From Cerasibacillus sp036516575 (lineage in GTDB: Bacteria > Bacillota > Bacilli > Bacillales > Amphibacillaceae): 25,050 bases of DNA. The notes under the pieces are model-generated. The model ran no database searches and had not been told where the DNA came from. It saw only the letters and a list, made by a program, of their open reading frames with translations. Shown piece by piece: positions 8,279-14,906 of this stretch; position 1 is the stretch's first letter, and every line of letters starts with the position of its first letter. Location: contig NZ_DATBTY010000028.1 in assembly GCF_036516575.1 (NCBI RefSeq), positions 1 to 25,050 on the forward strand, written 5' to 3'. Both the position numbers and the translations under genes were made by a program.

Positions 8279-8316
8279 AGACACACCTTTTTCAGTAGAA
8301 GAGGGTGTGTTTTTTT
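8279..8316 (+). terminator. Intrinsic terminator after the UPF0182 gene
   Basis: ACACACC (8281-8287) pairs with GGTGTGT (8304-8310), with extra inner pairing, and is followed by a run of T at 8311-8316. Confidence 0.88.
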
Positions 8317-8400
8317 GTGTAACTGATCGCATTTCTCAGAATAAAATTAAAAGGTTCATAAATTAGACACATTTATTATTGAAAGTTATTAGGTTGCAAA

Positions 8401-8414
8401 AGAATCCGCTTACA
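8401..8414 (+). promoter_or_regulatory. Weak cre-like CcpA site ahead of the transporter-amidohydrolase operon
   Basis: AGAATCCGCTTACA matches the cre consensus at 12 of 14 positions. It lies about 140 bp before the transporter start in a 280-bp gene-free region that otherwise holds only AT-rich sequence and a TTGTTTA/TAAACAA inverted repeat at 8505-8530. Confidence 0.3.
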
Positions 8415-8555
8415 TCATTTGCTAAATAATTAGACAATAAACAAAAGTATCAATAAACCTATTTACAACCCCTGTGGGAATTGTTATATTATTCAATATT
8501 ATCATTGTTTAGGTGATAATGTTTAAACAATTACAATCAAAAGGAGGCGCTTTTT

Positions 8556-9734
8556 ATGTTAGATCATCCACTTATTGCGACCGTATGCATCTTTGCGCTT
8601 ATTGCCTTTGGAGAATGGTTATCCATTGTTTCAAGAGCGAGAATTCCGATGTTGCTGACCGCAATGGTTGGTTTTTTAATTATGGTTTGGACAGGCATTT
8701 TTCCAGATGACATATTAGAGAAGTCGCAATTTGCTGCTTTAGGCGCTATATTAATTGCCCCAGCGATTTTGCATATGGGGACTATGATTCCGATGAATTT
8801 ACTAAAAAGTCAAGTAAAAGCGGTGTTAATTGCTTTGGGTGGAATCATTGTAGCTGGCGCTTTAATTCTCTTAATCGTGCCTCTAATATATGATTATCCA
8901 ACTGCTGTAGCAGGAATTGGCCCGATTAGCGGAGGTGTTATAGCTCTTATTATTACATCAGAGAAATTGACAGAAATTGGCTTAACAAGTCTAGTTGTAA
9001 TCCCAGCATTAATTGTAGCGTTTCAGGGTGTTGCGGGTATGCCAATAGCTCTTAACTTTATGAGAAAATATGCAAAAGATATGCAAAAAGAGCTCGATGA
9101 TGGGACGTTCGTTCCAATGGCAGAAGATGATATACAGTTAAATGCGAGGCAAAGAAATGGGAAAAACGGCATGTTGCAAATGATGAAAGAAAGTACGACA
9201 CTGAAATTATTTATTATTTTTGTCGGAGCAGGTGTCGCTGTATTTCTTGGTGAACTAACACCTATTCACTATAGTTTATGGGCATTAGCAATCGGTATTA
9301 TCGGTTTGAAGTTAAATATTTTTGAATCGCGCTCTTTAGAAAAAGCGAATTCGTTCACATTAACGACGATTGCGATTATTTTCGTTGTTATTGGTACGAT
9401 GGCAGGTGTAACACCACAACAAGTTTGGGATAATTTGCCACCAGTTATTTTAATACTCGTAGTTGGTACAATTGGAATAATGATTGGTGGTTTGTTGATG
9501 TCGAAAGTTGTCAAATGGAGTCCATATAAGGGAATGCCTGTTGCCTTAACGGCATTATTTGGGTTTCCTGGAGACTATATATTATGTGAAGAAGTCAGTC
9601 GTAGTGTTGGTAGAAACGAAGAAGAAGAAAAACTTATTTTTAATGAATTGTTGGCCCCTATGTTAATCGGTGGGTTTACAACTGTTACAGTTGCATCTGT
9701 TGTTATTGCGGGAATTTTTATCCAAACACTTTAA
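8556..9734 (+). CDS. Unrecognised multi-spanning membrane protein, probable transporter
   Basis: The 392-residue protein is almost entirely hydrophobic, with about 10-11 membrane segments in two halves. A charged cytoplasmic loop separates them near residues 165-215 (RKYAKDMQKELDDG and onward). Distinctive motifs are GPISGGVIALI around 130-140 and FGFPGDYILCEEVSRS around 333-348, near the end of each half. They may line a pore, as the paired motifs of ion-coupled symporters do. The overall plan recalls glutamate/sodium (ESS) symporters, but the typical GltS motifs are not seen and I do not claim that family. AAGGAGG precedes the ATG. The amidohydrolase gene follows after 31 bp in the same operon, so the likely job is uptake of that enzyme's substrate or export of its product. 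Confidence 0.85.
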   Translation: MLDHPLIATVCIFALIAFGEWLSIVSRARIPMLLTAMVGFLIMVWTGIFPDDILEKSQFAALGAILIAPAILHMGTMIPMNLLKSQVKAVLIALGGIIVAGALILLIVPLIYDYPTAVAGIGPISGGVIALIITSEKLTEIGLTSLVVIPALIVAFQGVAGMPIALNFMRKYAKDMQKELDDGTFVPMAEDDIQLNARQRNGKNGMLQMMKESTTLKLFIIFVGAGVAVFLGELTPIHYSLWALAIGIIGLKLNIFESRSLEKANSFTLTTIAIIFVVIGTMAGVTPQQVWDNLPPVILILVVGTIGIMIGGLLMSKVVKWSPYKGMPVALTALFGFPGDYILCEEVSRSVGRNEEEEKLIFNELLAPMLIGGFTTVTVASVVIAGIFIQTL

Positions 9735-9765
9735 TACACTATAAAGTTAAAGGGAGAGATATGAA

Positions 9766-11007
9766 GTGACTAAAACAATCATAAAAAATGGCACACTCAT
9801 TGATGGTAATGGTAATGCTCCAATTGAAGATGCAGTAGTAGTTATTGAAGATGAAAAAATTGTCTATGCAGGGCCGAAAAGTCAATATATTGAAACAGGA
9901 GGAGAAAAGGTTCTCGATGCTCAAGGTGGCACAATCGTACCAGGTATGATTGATTCACATGTGCACATGACATTAGAATATGCACCACTTGAACAACGCC
10001 TAGCTTCACCTTTTTCATACATGTTTTATAAAGCAGCAGATTATTTAAAAGCGACCCTCCATGCTGGTGTGACATCCGTGCGTGACGCACTCGGAACAGA
10101 TTACGGGGTTAAAAAGGCGGTGGAAGAAGGCTTAATCGTTGGTCCTCGTATGCAATTGAGTATTAATGCGTTAACGATAACAGGTGGACATGGTGATGGT
10201 TATACTGTATCAGGAAATGAAATCGACCTCATGCCATCCGGATATCCAGGTATGCCAAGTGGAAAATGCGACGGGGTTGAAGAAGTTCGTAAAAAAACGC
10301 GTGAAATGTTAAGAGCTGGGGCAGAAGTCATTAAAGTACATGCAACAGGTGGTGTTCTAAGTCCGACTGACCACCCGGAATTCACCCAATTTTCACTAGA
10401 AGAACTAAAAGTGATCGTAGAGGAAGGACGTTTTCGCAAAAATGTAAAGGTCATGGCGCATGCACAAGGTGCAGAGGGGATTAAGAACGCTGTTAAAGCA
10501 GGTGTGCACTCGATTGAGCATGGGATATTCATTGATGATGAAGCGATCGAACTGATGCTTAAAAATGGTACATATTTAGTACCAACCTTACTTGCGCCGG
10601 TGGCTGTTCTAGAAACTGCTGAGCAAGTGGGAATGCCAAAAACAGCCGTTGATAAATCAAAAGATGTCATTGAATACCATAAAGCAAGTTTTCAGAAAGC
10701 GTATAAGGCTGGTGTGAAAATCGCCATGGGAACAGATGCCGGAGTGATGAAGCATGGTACGAATTTAAGAGAACTAGGTCTCATGGTTGATGCTGGCATG
10801 ACACCGATGGATGCGATTATTGCATCGACTAAAACAGCTGCACAATGTCTTGAATGGGATGAACAGTTAGGGACTATAGAAGAAGGTAAATTAGCCGACC
10901 TAATTATCGTTGAGAAGAATCCACTTGAGGATATCTACGCCTTGGCAAATAACGATCAAATTAAAGTTGTTATAAAACACGGAAAAGTTGAAAAAGATAT
11001 ACGATAA
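9766..11007 (+). CDS. Metal-dependent amidohydrolase (imidazolonepropionase/prolidase-like, COG1228)
   Basis: The 413-residue enzyme has the amidohydrolase TIM-barrel signature: His65 and His67 in DSHVHMT, Lys190 in VIKVHATGG (likely carboxylated), His232 in AHAQG, His252 in SIEHG and Asp324 in GTDAG. These arrange a binuclear metal site that hydrolyses C-N bonds of cyclic amides or dipeptides. The small beta-sandwich is formed by the N-terminal 60 residues and the C-terminal GTIEEGKLADLIIV part. Start is GTG at 9766, since the nearby ATG at 9761 meets a stop after one codon; an AGGGAGAG site precedes it. It is cotranscribed with the membrane protein upstream. Known relatives cleave Xaa-Pro or Xaa-Arg dipeptides and related compounds; the substrate here is unknown. 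It lacks a signal peptide and so is cytosolic. Confidence 0.9.
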   Translation: MTKTIIKNGTLIDGNGNAPIEDAVVVIEDEKIVYAGPKSQYIETGGEKVLDAQGGTIVPGMIDSHVHMTLEYAPLEQRLASPFSYMFYKAADYLKATLHAGVTSVRDALGTDYGVKKAVEEGLIVGPRMQLSINALTITGGHGDGYTVSGNEIDLMPSGYPGMPSGKCDGVEEVRKKTREMLRAGAEVIKVHATGGVLSPTDHPEFTQFSLEELKVIVEEGRFRKNVKVMAHAQGAEGIKNAVKAGVHSIEHGIFIDDEAIELMLKNGTYLVPTLLAPVAVLETAEQVGMPKTAVDKSKDVIEYHKASFQKAYKAGVKIAMGTDAGVMKHGTNLRELGLMVDAGMTPMDAIIASTKTAAQCLEWDEQLGTIEEGKLADLIIVEKNPLEDIYALANNDQIKVVIKHGKVEKDIR

Positions 11008-11011
11008 TATA

Positions 11012-11042
11012 AAAACAGCCTGTTATGTTTTAGGCTGTTTTT
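11012..11042 (+). terminator. Intrinsic terminator after the amidohydrolase
   Basis: AAAAACAGCCT (11011-11021) pairs with AGGCTGTTTTT (11032-11042) around a ten-base loop, ending in five T. Confidence 0.9.
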
Positions 11043-11067
11043 AATCGGAAATAATCTTAGAATACGC

Positions 11068-11073
11068 TATAAT
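11068..11073 (+). promoter_or_regulatory. Consensus -10 box ahead of the MFS gene
   Basis: TATAAT sits 25 bp before the MFS start, in the gap after a terminator. No good -35 box is seen 16-18 bp upstream. If used, transcription would begin at about 11080, so the AGGAGGT at 11074-11080 would be mostly left out of the message. Confidence 0.3.
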
Positions 11074-11098
11074 AGGAGGTGAAAGTGAGGAATTATAG

Positions 11099-12253
11099 AT
11101 GACAAGAATGTTATATATCATTATTGTTGTGTCTTTTTTAGATACATTTATTCAATTACCCATTATCACACCATATGCGATTGATTTAGGTGCTTCTCAT
11201 ATGTTAACTGGGGCAATTGTAGCCATTTATTCATTAACAAATATGATCGGAAATATTGTAGGTGGCCATTTTATAGACCGTTTTGGAAGAAAGCGGATGT
11301 TATTGTTTGGTGTTGTATCTGTGGCGGTTATTTTACTGTTTTATCCACTAGCACAGACAGGTATGCAGCTATTAATTATTCGCTTTTTACACGGCCTTGC
11401 AGGTGGTGTTTTAATTCCAGCGGCATTTGCATTTATTGGTGATCAAACCAAAAAAGCTGCACGTGGAAAAACGATGGCATTCACGGGTGCTTCTATTGGT
11501 ATTGCGGCTATTTTAGGACCTGCTATCGGGGGGGCAATGGCAGCTAAATCTAAAGTAGAACATGTCTTTATTTTTGTTTCGATTTTGTTTGCTATTACAG
11601 CCATCTTAATTATCAAATTTGTCAAGGATACGTATACAACAACAGATAGAGGAAAAGCATCATTGAAGCAATTTATTCCATTGCTAAAAAACCCACTCAT
11701 TATGCAAGCTTCCCTAGCGGCCTTTGCATTGATGGTTAGTAATGGAACATTGGCATTTGCTCTTCCGCTCAAGGTTGAAGAAATATCATTAACTGCAGCC
11801 GCAACTGGTATGTTGTTAAGTACATTTGGGATTACAGCATTAATTGTATTTCTGACGCCAATCAACCGTGTATATGATCGTTTTTCACCAGTGGCATTGG
11901 TTTTATCAGGTATTGTTTTTATCGGTGCATCGTTAGTAGCGGTACACTATATGACAGTATTTTGGACTGGTTTTATCGCAATGATTGTTTATGGATTTGG
12001 TTTTGCATTAATTTTCCCATCGATGAATCGGATGGTAGCAGATGCAACGACAGAGAGTAACCGTGGTAAAGCTTATGGCGTATTTTATGCGTTCTTCTCT
12101 TTAGGTGTTGTGGCAGGTTCAACATTTTCTGGTATTGTCTCTGAATATCTCGGTATGCCATTTGTTTTTAGTGCGATCGTCATGGTTACGTGTGGTGTTG
12201 TCTTATTTGTCATAGCGAAAGTAAGACAAAAAGATGTCAACTATTTACATTGA
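11099..12253 (+). CDS. MFS transporter, 12 membrane segments
   Basis: The 384-residue protein shows the major facilitator plan of two six-helix halves with a short central loop near 180-195. Motif A is present as GGHFIDRFGRKR (55-66) between helices 2 and 3. A proline- and glycine-rich helix 5 (GASIGIAAILGPAIGGA) resembles the motif C of drug/proton antiporters, so export of a small molecule is likely. The ATG at 11099 is used; GTGAGG at 11085-11090 gives a usable ribosome site, whereas the stronger AGGAGGTGA lies too far upstream. Substrate is unknown. A terminator lies before it and a CBS-domain gene follows 77 bp later, possibly with its own promoter. Confidence 0.9.
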   Translation: MTRMLYIIIVVSFLDTFIQLPIITPYAIDLGASHMLTGAIVAIYSLTNMIGNIVGGHFIDRFGRKRMLLFGVVSVAVILLFYPLAQTGMQLLIIRFLHGLAGGVLIPAAFAFIGDQTKKAARGKTMAFTGASIGIAAILGPAIGGAMAAKSKVEHVFIFVSILFAITAILIIKFVKDTYTTTDRGKASLKQFIPLLKNPLIMQASLAAFALMVSNGTLAFALPLKVEEISLTAAATGMLLSTFGITALIVFLTPINRVYDRFSPVALVLSGIVFIGASLVAVHYMTVFWTGFIAMIVYGFGFALIFPSMNRMVADATTESNRGKAYGVFYAFFSLGVVAGSTFSGIVSEYLGMPFVFSAIVMVTCGVVLFVIAKVRQKDVNYLH

Positions 12254-12281
12254 TTGTATCTTTGGAAAATCTTCCTATCAT
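12254..12281 (+). promoter_or_regulatory. Possible sigma-A promoter for the CBS gene
   Basis: TTGTAT at 12254-12259 and TATCAT at 12276-12281 are 16 bases apart. This lies just after the MFS stop codon and about 50 bp before the CBS start. The match is moderate. Confidence 0.3.
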
Positions 12282-12330
12282 AATTAAGTTGAAATTGGCT
12301 CATCCTATTGGGTGAGAGGGAGGTTATGTC

Positions 12331-12771
12331 ATGACACACCAATTGCGAGATCTCATGACAACAGATGTTGTGACAGTTCATGAAACGCAAACAATCCAAG
12401 AGGCTGCTTCATTGATGAGTCAATATAATATTGGTTCAATTCCGGTAATTGATGAAACGGGAAATTTACGGGGCATCATTACTGACCGTGATATCACGCT
12501 TCGTTCAACAGCCGCTGGTGATAAACCACATTCATTTGTTAAAGACGTGATGTCGACAAATAACTTAATCAGTGCGACTCCGGAAATGGGAGTAGACGAG
12601 GCGGCTCAATTGATGGCGCAGCAACAAATCCGGCGACTTCCAGTGCTGGAAAACCAAGAACTAGTTGGAGTTGTTTCTTTAGGTGACTTAGCTGTGCATC
12701 AGCAGCATGATCAAAAAGCTGGTGCGGCACTGGCAAGTATTTCAACACCTTCCACACCTCAACAAGATTAG
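12331..12771 (+). CDS. Stand-alone twin CBS-domain protein
   Basis: The 146-residue cytosolic protein consists of two CBS domains, at about 7-62 and 71-126. CBS pairs bind adenine nucleotides and act as energy or ligand sensors. The first has GIITDRDI, the second GVVSLGDLA, both typical of the nucleotide-contacting strand and Asp. The last 20 residues are a flexible Ser/Thr/Pro/Gln tail. Similar proteins in Bacillus include YhcV. GGGAGG gives a good ribosome site for the ATG at 12331. A small hairpin, CTCATCC/GGGTGAG at 12299-12316, lies just before that site. It may be read through from the MFS gene. No catalytic domain is attached, so its partner is unknown. Confidence 0.9.
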   Translation: MTHQLRDLMTTDVVTVHETQTIQEAASLMSQYNIGSIPVIDETGNLRGIITDRDITLRSTAAGDKPHSFVKDVMSTNNLISATPEMGVDEAAQLMAQQQIRRLPVLENQELVGVVSLGDLAVHQQHDQKAGAALASISTPSTPQQD

Positions 12772-12783
12772 TATTAATAAAGA

Positions 12784-12816
12784 AAGCCTATTCTCTTTAA
12801 CGAGGATAGGCTTTTT
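12784..12816. terminator. Bidirectional terminator between the CBS and cytochrome genes
   Basis: AAGCCTATTCTC pairs with GAGGATAGGCTT with one mismatch around a six-base loop. T runs lie on the 3' side of both strands, so it can serve the CBS gene on plus and the cytochrome gene ending at 12824 on minus. Confidence 0.85.
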
Positions 12817-12823
12817 GTGTACC

Positions 12824-13762
12824 TTATTTTTTTGCAGGGATGATGTTTTCAATTTCTGTCCAATCAAATGTTCCTTCTCGAATTTTTTCACGGCGGTCTT
12901 TCGTTATAATGTCAGTAGGACGCCCGCCTTCTGGCCAATCTTTGTCATGGCTTTCCCATTCTGGCCGTTCATGAGATAGAATAAACGCGGCTAAATCAGC
13001 TGCTTCTTGATCTGATAATTCAAACTCATCCCCTGGAGGCATATTGTTTTTTAAATAACCGGCCATTTTTACCATCCGAGCTAAACCTGCACCATCGTTA
13101 AATGAATCATCTCCCCATAATGCTGGTCCTGTGTTTGCACCTGTTCCAGAACCATCAACAGCATGACAAGATAGACAGTTTTTTTCTTGGTATAGCTCTT
13201 CACCACGTGCTACATCTGGTTCAGGTATTTCTTTCATCGTATTTAACATCCGCCACGGAATTTCTTCGCCAACCTCAATGCCTTCAGAAATATAAGTTAA
13301 ATAACTGATTAAGGCACGCATCTCTTTACTGTCTTGTGGAATTTTTTCACCGTTCATACTCCGCATCATACAACCGTTAATTCGATCTTCTAATGTAAAA
13401 ACGACACCTTCGCGCGGTCTGTACTGAGGAAATTGTGTTGTAACACCGACCATTGATGATGCATTCGATAGTCCACCATCAGCGTGGCAGCTTTGACATG
13501 ATAATTCATTGCCTACATATTCATCAAGTACAACATGTGTTTCATTAAAAAGCTCTTCACCATATTTAACATACTCTGTTTTCGGGTCATCCGGGTCTAA
13601 ATCATCAAGGGAGGGTGGATTATAAGCCAATTCCTGTGCTTCATTTTCATCCATATCGTTATCTTCTTTTGATGATTCACCAGCGTCTTTCGCATTTGAA
13701 CAAGCTCCAATAATCATAATCATAATAAGTAGACCTAGCCAAAAGCTTTTTTGCTTTACCAT
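12824..13762 (-). CDS. Diheme cytochrome c lipoprotein, TsdA-like (thiosulfate dehydrogenase family)
   Basis: The 312-residue protein begins with a lipoprotein signal ending IIGAC, so Cys21 should anchor it to the outer face of the membrane. A linker rich in Asp and Glu follows. Two heme c sites are visible: CQSCH at 89-93 and CLSCH at 196-200. Between them lies RINGCMMRSMNGEKIP, the TsdA hallmark in which the Cys (here Cys131) is the unusual axial ligand of heme 1 and the active centre. Met241 in NNMPPG is the likely axial ligand of heme 2. TsdA joins two thiosulfates to tetrathionate, or runs in reverse. SoxA-like proteins share part of this motif and remain an alternative. The ATG at 13762 is preferred, with AAAGGGGGAT before it. 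It is monocistronic, with a cre-like site upstream. Confidence 0.87.
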   Translation of the reverse strand: MVKQKSFWLGLLIMIMIIGACSNAKDAGESSKEDNDMDENEAQELAYNPPSLDDLDPDDPKTEYVKYGEELFNETHVVLDEYVGNELSCQSCHADGGLSNASSMVGVTTQFPQYRPREGVVFTLEDRINGCMMRSMNGEKIPQDSKEMRALISYLTYISEGIEVGEEIPWRMLNTMKEIPEPDVARGEELYQEKNCLSCHAVDGSGTGANTGPALWGDDSFNDGAGLARMVKMAGYLKNNMPPGDEFELSDQEAADLAAFILSHERPEWESHDKDWPEGGRPTDIITKDRREKIREGTFDWTEIENIIPAKK

Positions 13763-13828
13763 GTAAATCCCCCTTTTCAAAATACGTGGTCTAAATCTCT
13801 AAAAGGATGTGATTTAAATCTCAATTTT

Positions 13829-13834
13829 ATTATA
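13829..13834 (-). promoter_or_regulatory. -10 box of the cytochrome gene
   Basis: On the minus strand TATAAT lies about 67 bases before the ATG at 13762, a reasonable leader length. The -35 region is poorly conserved, which would fit an activated or weak promoter. Confidence 0.4.
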
Positions 13835-13873
13835 TAAGAGCATCATTATGGAAGATAGTTAAAAAAGCGGCAA

Positions 13874-13887
13874 TGTTAACGCTTTCA
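13874..13887 (-). promoter_or_regulatory. cre-like CcpA site upstream of the cytochrome gene
   Basis: TGTTAACGCTTTCA (plus-strand reading) matches the cre consensus at 13 of 14 positions. It sits about 40 bp upstream of the -10 box of the TsdA-like gene, a place where CcpA could activate or repress. Confidence 0.5.
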
Positions 13888-13931
13888 CAAAGTTGTAAAA
13901 AATACGTCGCAAAAGATTCATATATAATATG

Positions 13932-13964
13932 TAAAAAGAAGCGACTTTCTTGCAATGTCGCTTC
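13932..13964 (-). terminator. Intrinsic terminator of the YjcZ operon
   Basis: GAAGCGAC (13938-13945) and GTCGCTTC (13957-13964) form a perfect 8-bp stem. On the minus strand it is followed by TTTTTAC, ten bases after the last YjcZ stop codon. Confidence 0.88.
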
Positions 13965-13973
13965 CTTGATATT

Positions 13974-14111
13974 TTAGCAATACCATGCAGCACCTACAAT
14001 GATAAGTAGGATGAATAGTACGACGATTAATGCAAAGCCTCTACCATGACCATGACCGTAATCACTTACTGGTGCGCTATATCCGTGACTATAATTCCAG
14101 CAGCAACCCAT
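13974..14111 (-). CDS. YjcZ family sporulation mini-protein, copy 1
   Basis: This 45-residue protein (starting MGCCWNYSHGY) has a polar Gly/His/Tyr-rich head and a single C-terminal membrane helix, FALIVVLFILLIIVGAAWYC. This is the layout of the YjcZ/tiny-TM family of Bacillus sporulation proteins, which locate to the spore or forespore membranes and have no known activity. AAGGAGGAG precedes the ATG. It is the last of three tandem genes, 24 bp after copy 2 and followed by a strong terminator. Its helix-coding DNA is almost identical to that of copy 3. Confidence 0.88.
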   Translation of the reverse strand: MGCCWNYSHGYSAPVSDYGHGHGRGFALIVVLFILLIIVGAAWYC

Positions 14112-14135
14112 AAGGTATCTCCTCCTTGTTTTTAT

Positions 14136-14273
14136 TTAACAATAAAATGTTGCACCGACAATGATTAGCAAAATAAATAGCACAACAATTAGTGTAAAGC
14201 AATTCCCGTAATTACCACTATTAGAAACTGGTGCACTATACCCATAACCGCCGCAGTAGTGATGATAACTCAT
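14136..14273 (-). CDS. YjcZ family sporulation mini-protein, copy 2
   Basis: This 45-residue protein (starting MSYHHYCGGYGYS) has a Gly/Tyr/Asn-rich head and the membrane helix FTLIVVLFILLIIVGATFYC. AAGGAGGG precedes the ATG. It lies between the other two copies with gaps of 21 and 24 bp. Although the protein matches its neighbours, its DNA has many silent differences, so it is the older or faster-diverging copy. Two Cys residues flank the helix at residues 25 and 45. Confidence 0.88.
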   Translation of the reverse strand: MSYHHYCGGYGYSAPVSNSGNYGNCFTLIVVLFILLIIVGATFYC

Positions 14274-14294
14274 TATTTTTCCCTCCTTGCTATT

Positions 14295-14411
14295 TTAATA
14301 GCCGTATCCAACATATGCTGCCCCTACAATAATAAGTAGGATGAATAGTACGACGATTAATGCAAAGCTTTTTCCATATCCATAATCAGAGCCGCCCACA
14401 TTTTTACCCAT
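14295..14411 (-). CDS. YjcZ family sporulation mini-protein, copy 3
   Basis: This 38-residue protein (starting MGKNVGGSDYGYG) has a short Gly/Tyr head and the helix FALIVVLFILLIIVGAAYVG. It is first in the three-gene operon. AGGAGGTG precedes the ATG by eight bases, and a sigma-K-like promoter lies about 30 bp further up. It has no Cys, unlike the other two. Confidence 0.88.
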   Translation of the reverse strand: MGKNVGGSDYGYGKSFALIVVLFILLIIVGAAYVGYGY

Positions 14412-14441
14412 TTTTACAACACCTCCTGGTTAATTACACTA

Positions 14442-14467
14442 TAATATATGAATAAACTGCTTAGTGT
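14442..14467 (-). promoter_or_regulatory. Sigma-K-like promoter of the YjcZ operon
   Basis: On the minus strand CATATATTA (complement of 14442-14450) fits the sigma-K -10 consensus CATANNNTA. An AC (complement of 14466-14467) lies 15 bases upstream of it, near the usual -35 position. Late mother-cell expression would fit the YjcZ family. Confidence 0.45.
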
Positions 14468-14598
14468 GACCTAGACATTCCCCCAGTTTGTGCCCATTTT
14501 AGGCATTTTTAATGATTTCATAGACTAGTGATATCATCCATCCTTCATGATTTGACCATGCATATAATAGAGCAGGCGTGATCAATGGGGGTGAACAT

Positions 14599-14859
14599 AT
14601 GTCACGACAATATTACTCACTTTGTAAAAGGAATCATGGAAGAGCTATATTCATACGAACGCACGAGGGAAGAGAATTTCGAGGGTTCATAAGAGGAGTT
14701 GATTCTCGGCATGTTTATATCCAACCTTTAAGACCGAGAAGAGGATTCGGTTATGGTTATTATTTTCCAAGGAGGCGTTTTCGAGAAGGTGTTGCTGTTG
14801 GAGTAGCGCTCGGGTCAATTGCTACATTATTTTTAATTTCGCCATTCTTTTTCTTCTAA
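14599..14859 (+). CDS. Small basic protein with Sm/SH3-like strand motif and a C-terminal membrane helix
   Basis: This 86-residue protein is not one I can name. Residues 8-40 read like an Sm/Hfq-type barrel: GRAIFIRTHEGREFRGFIRG followed by VDSRHVYIQP. The middle is very rich in Arg, Gly, Tyr and Phe (RPRRGFGYGYYFPRRRF). The end is a single hydrophobic segment, VAVGVALGSIATLFLISPFF. That predicts a membrane-tethered, strongly positive protein that could bind nucleic acid or acidic lipid. The ATG at 14599 is chosen because GGGGGTGA precedes it. It is monocistronic with a terminator, and divergent from the YjcZ operon, which suggests a sporulation link but does not prove it. Confidence 0.75.
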   Translation: MSRQYYSLCKRNHGRAIFIRTHEGREFRGFIRGVDSRHVYIQPLRPRRGFGYGYYFPRRRFREGVAVGVALGSIATLFLISPFFFF

Positions 14860-14869
14860 ATCAGAAATA

Positions 14870-14906
14870 AGAAACAGCCGGTTAGTTTTCCGTCTGTTTC
14901 TTTTTA
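14870..14906. terminator. Bidirectional terminator overlapping the end of yjaZ
   Basis: GAAACAGCCGG (14871-14881) pairs with CCGTCTGTTTC (14890-14900) with one mismatch, followed by five T on plus and a T-rich tract on minus. The stop codon of the minus-strand yjaZ-like gene (14882-14884) lies in the loop. Confidence 0.85.

Noticed and set aside
8505..8530. TTGTTTA/TAAACAA inverted repeat as an operator of the transporter operon
   Set aside because: Seven AT-rich bases per arm are easily met by chance here; no known regulator fits.
10200..10670. 156-codon minus-strand frame within the amidohydrolase
   Set aside because: It lies fully antisense to a well-conserved enzyme, lacks a ribosome site and has a Ser/Pro/Thr-rich unlikely composition.
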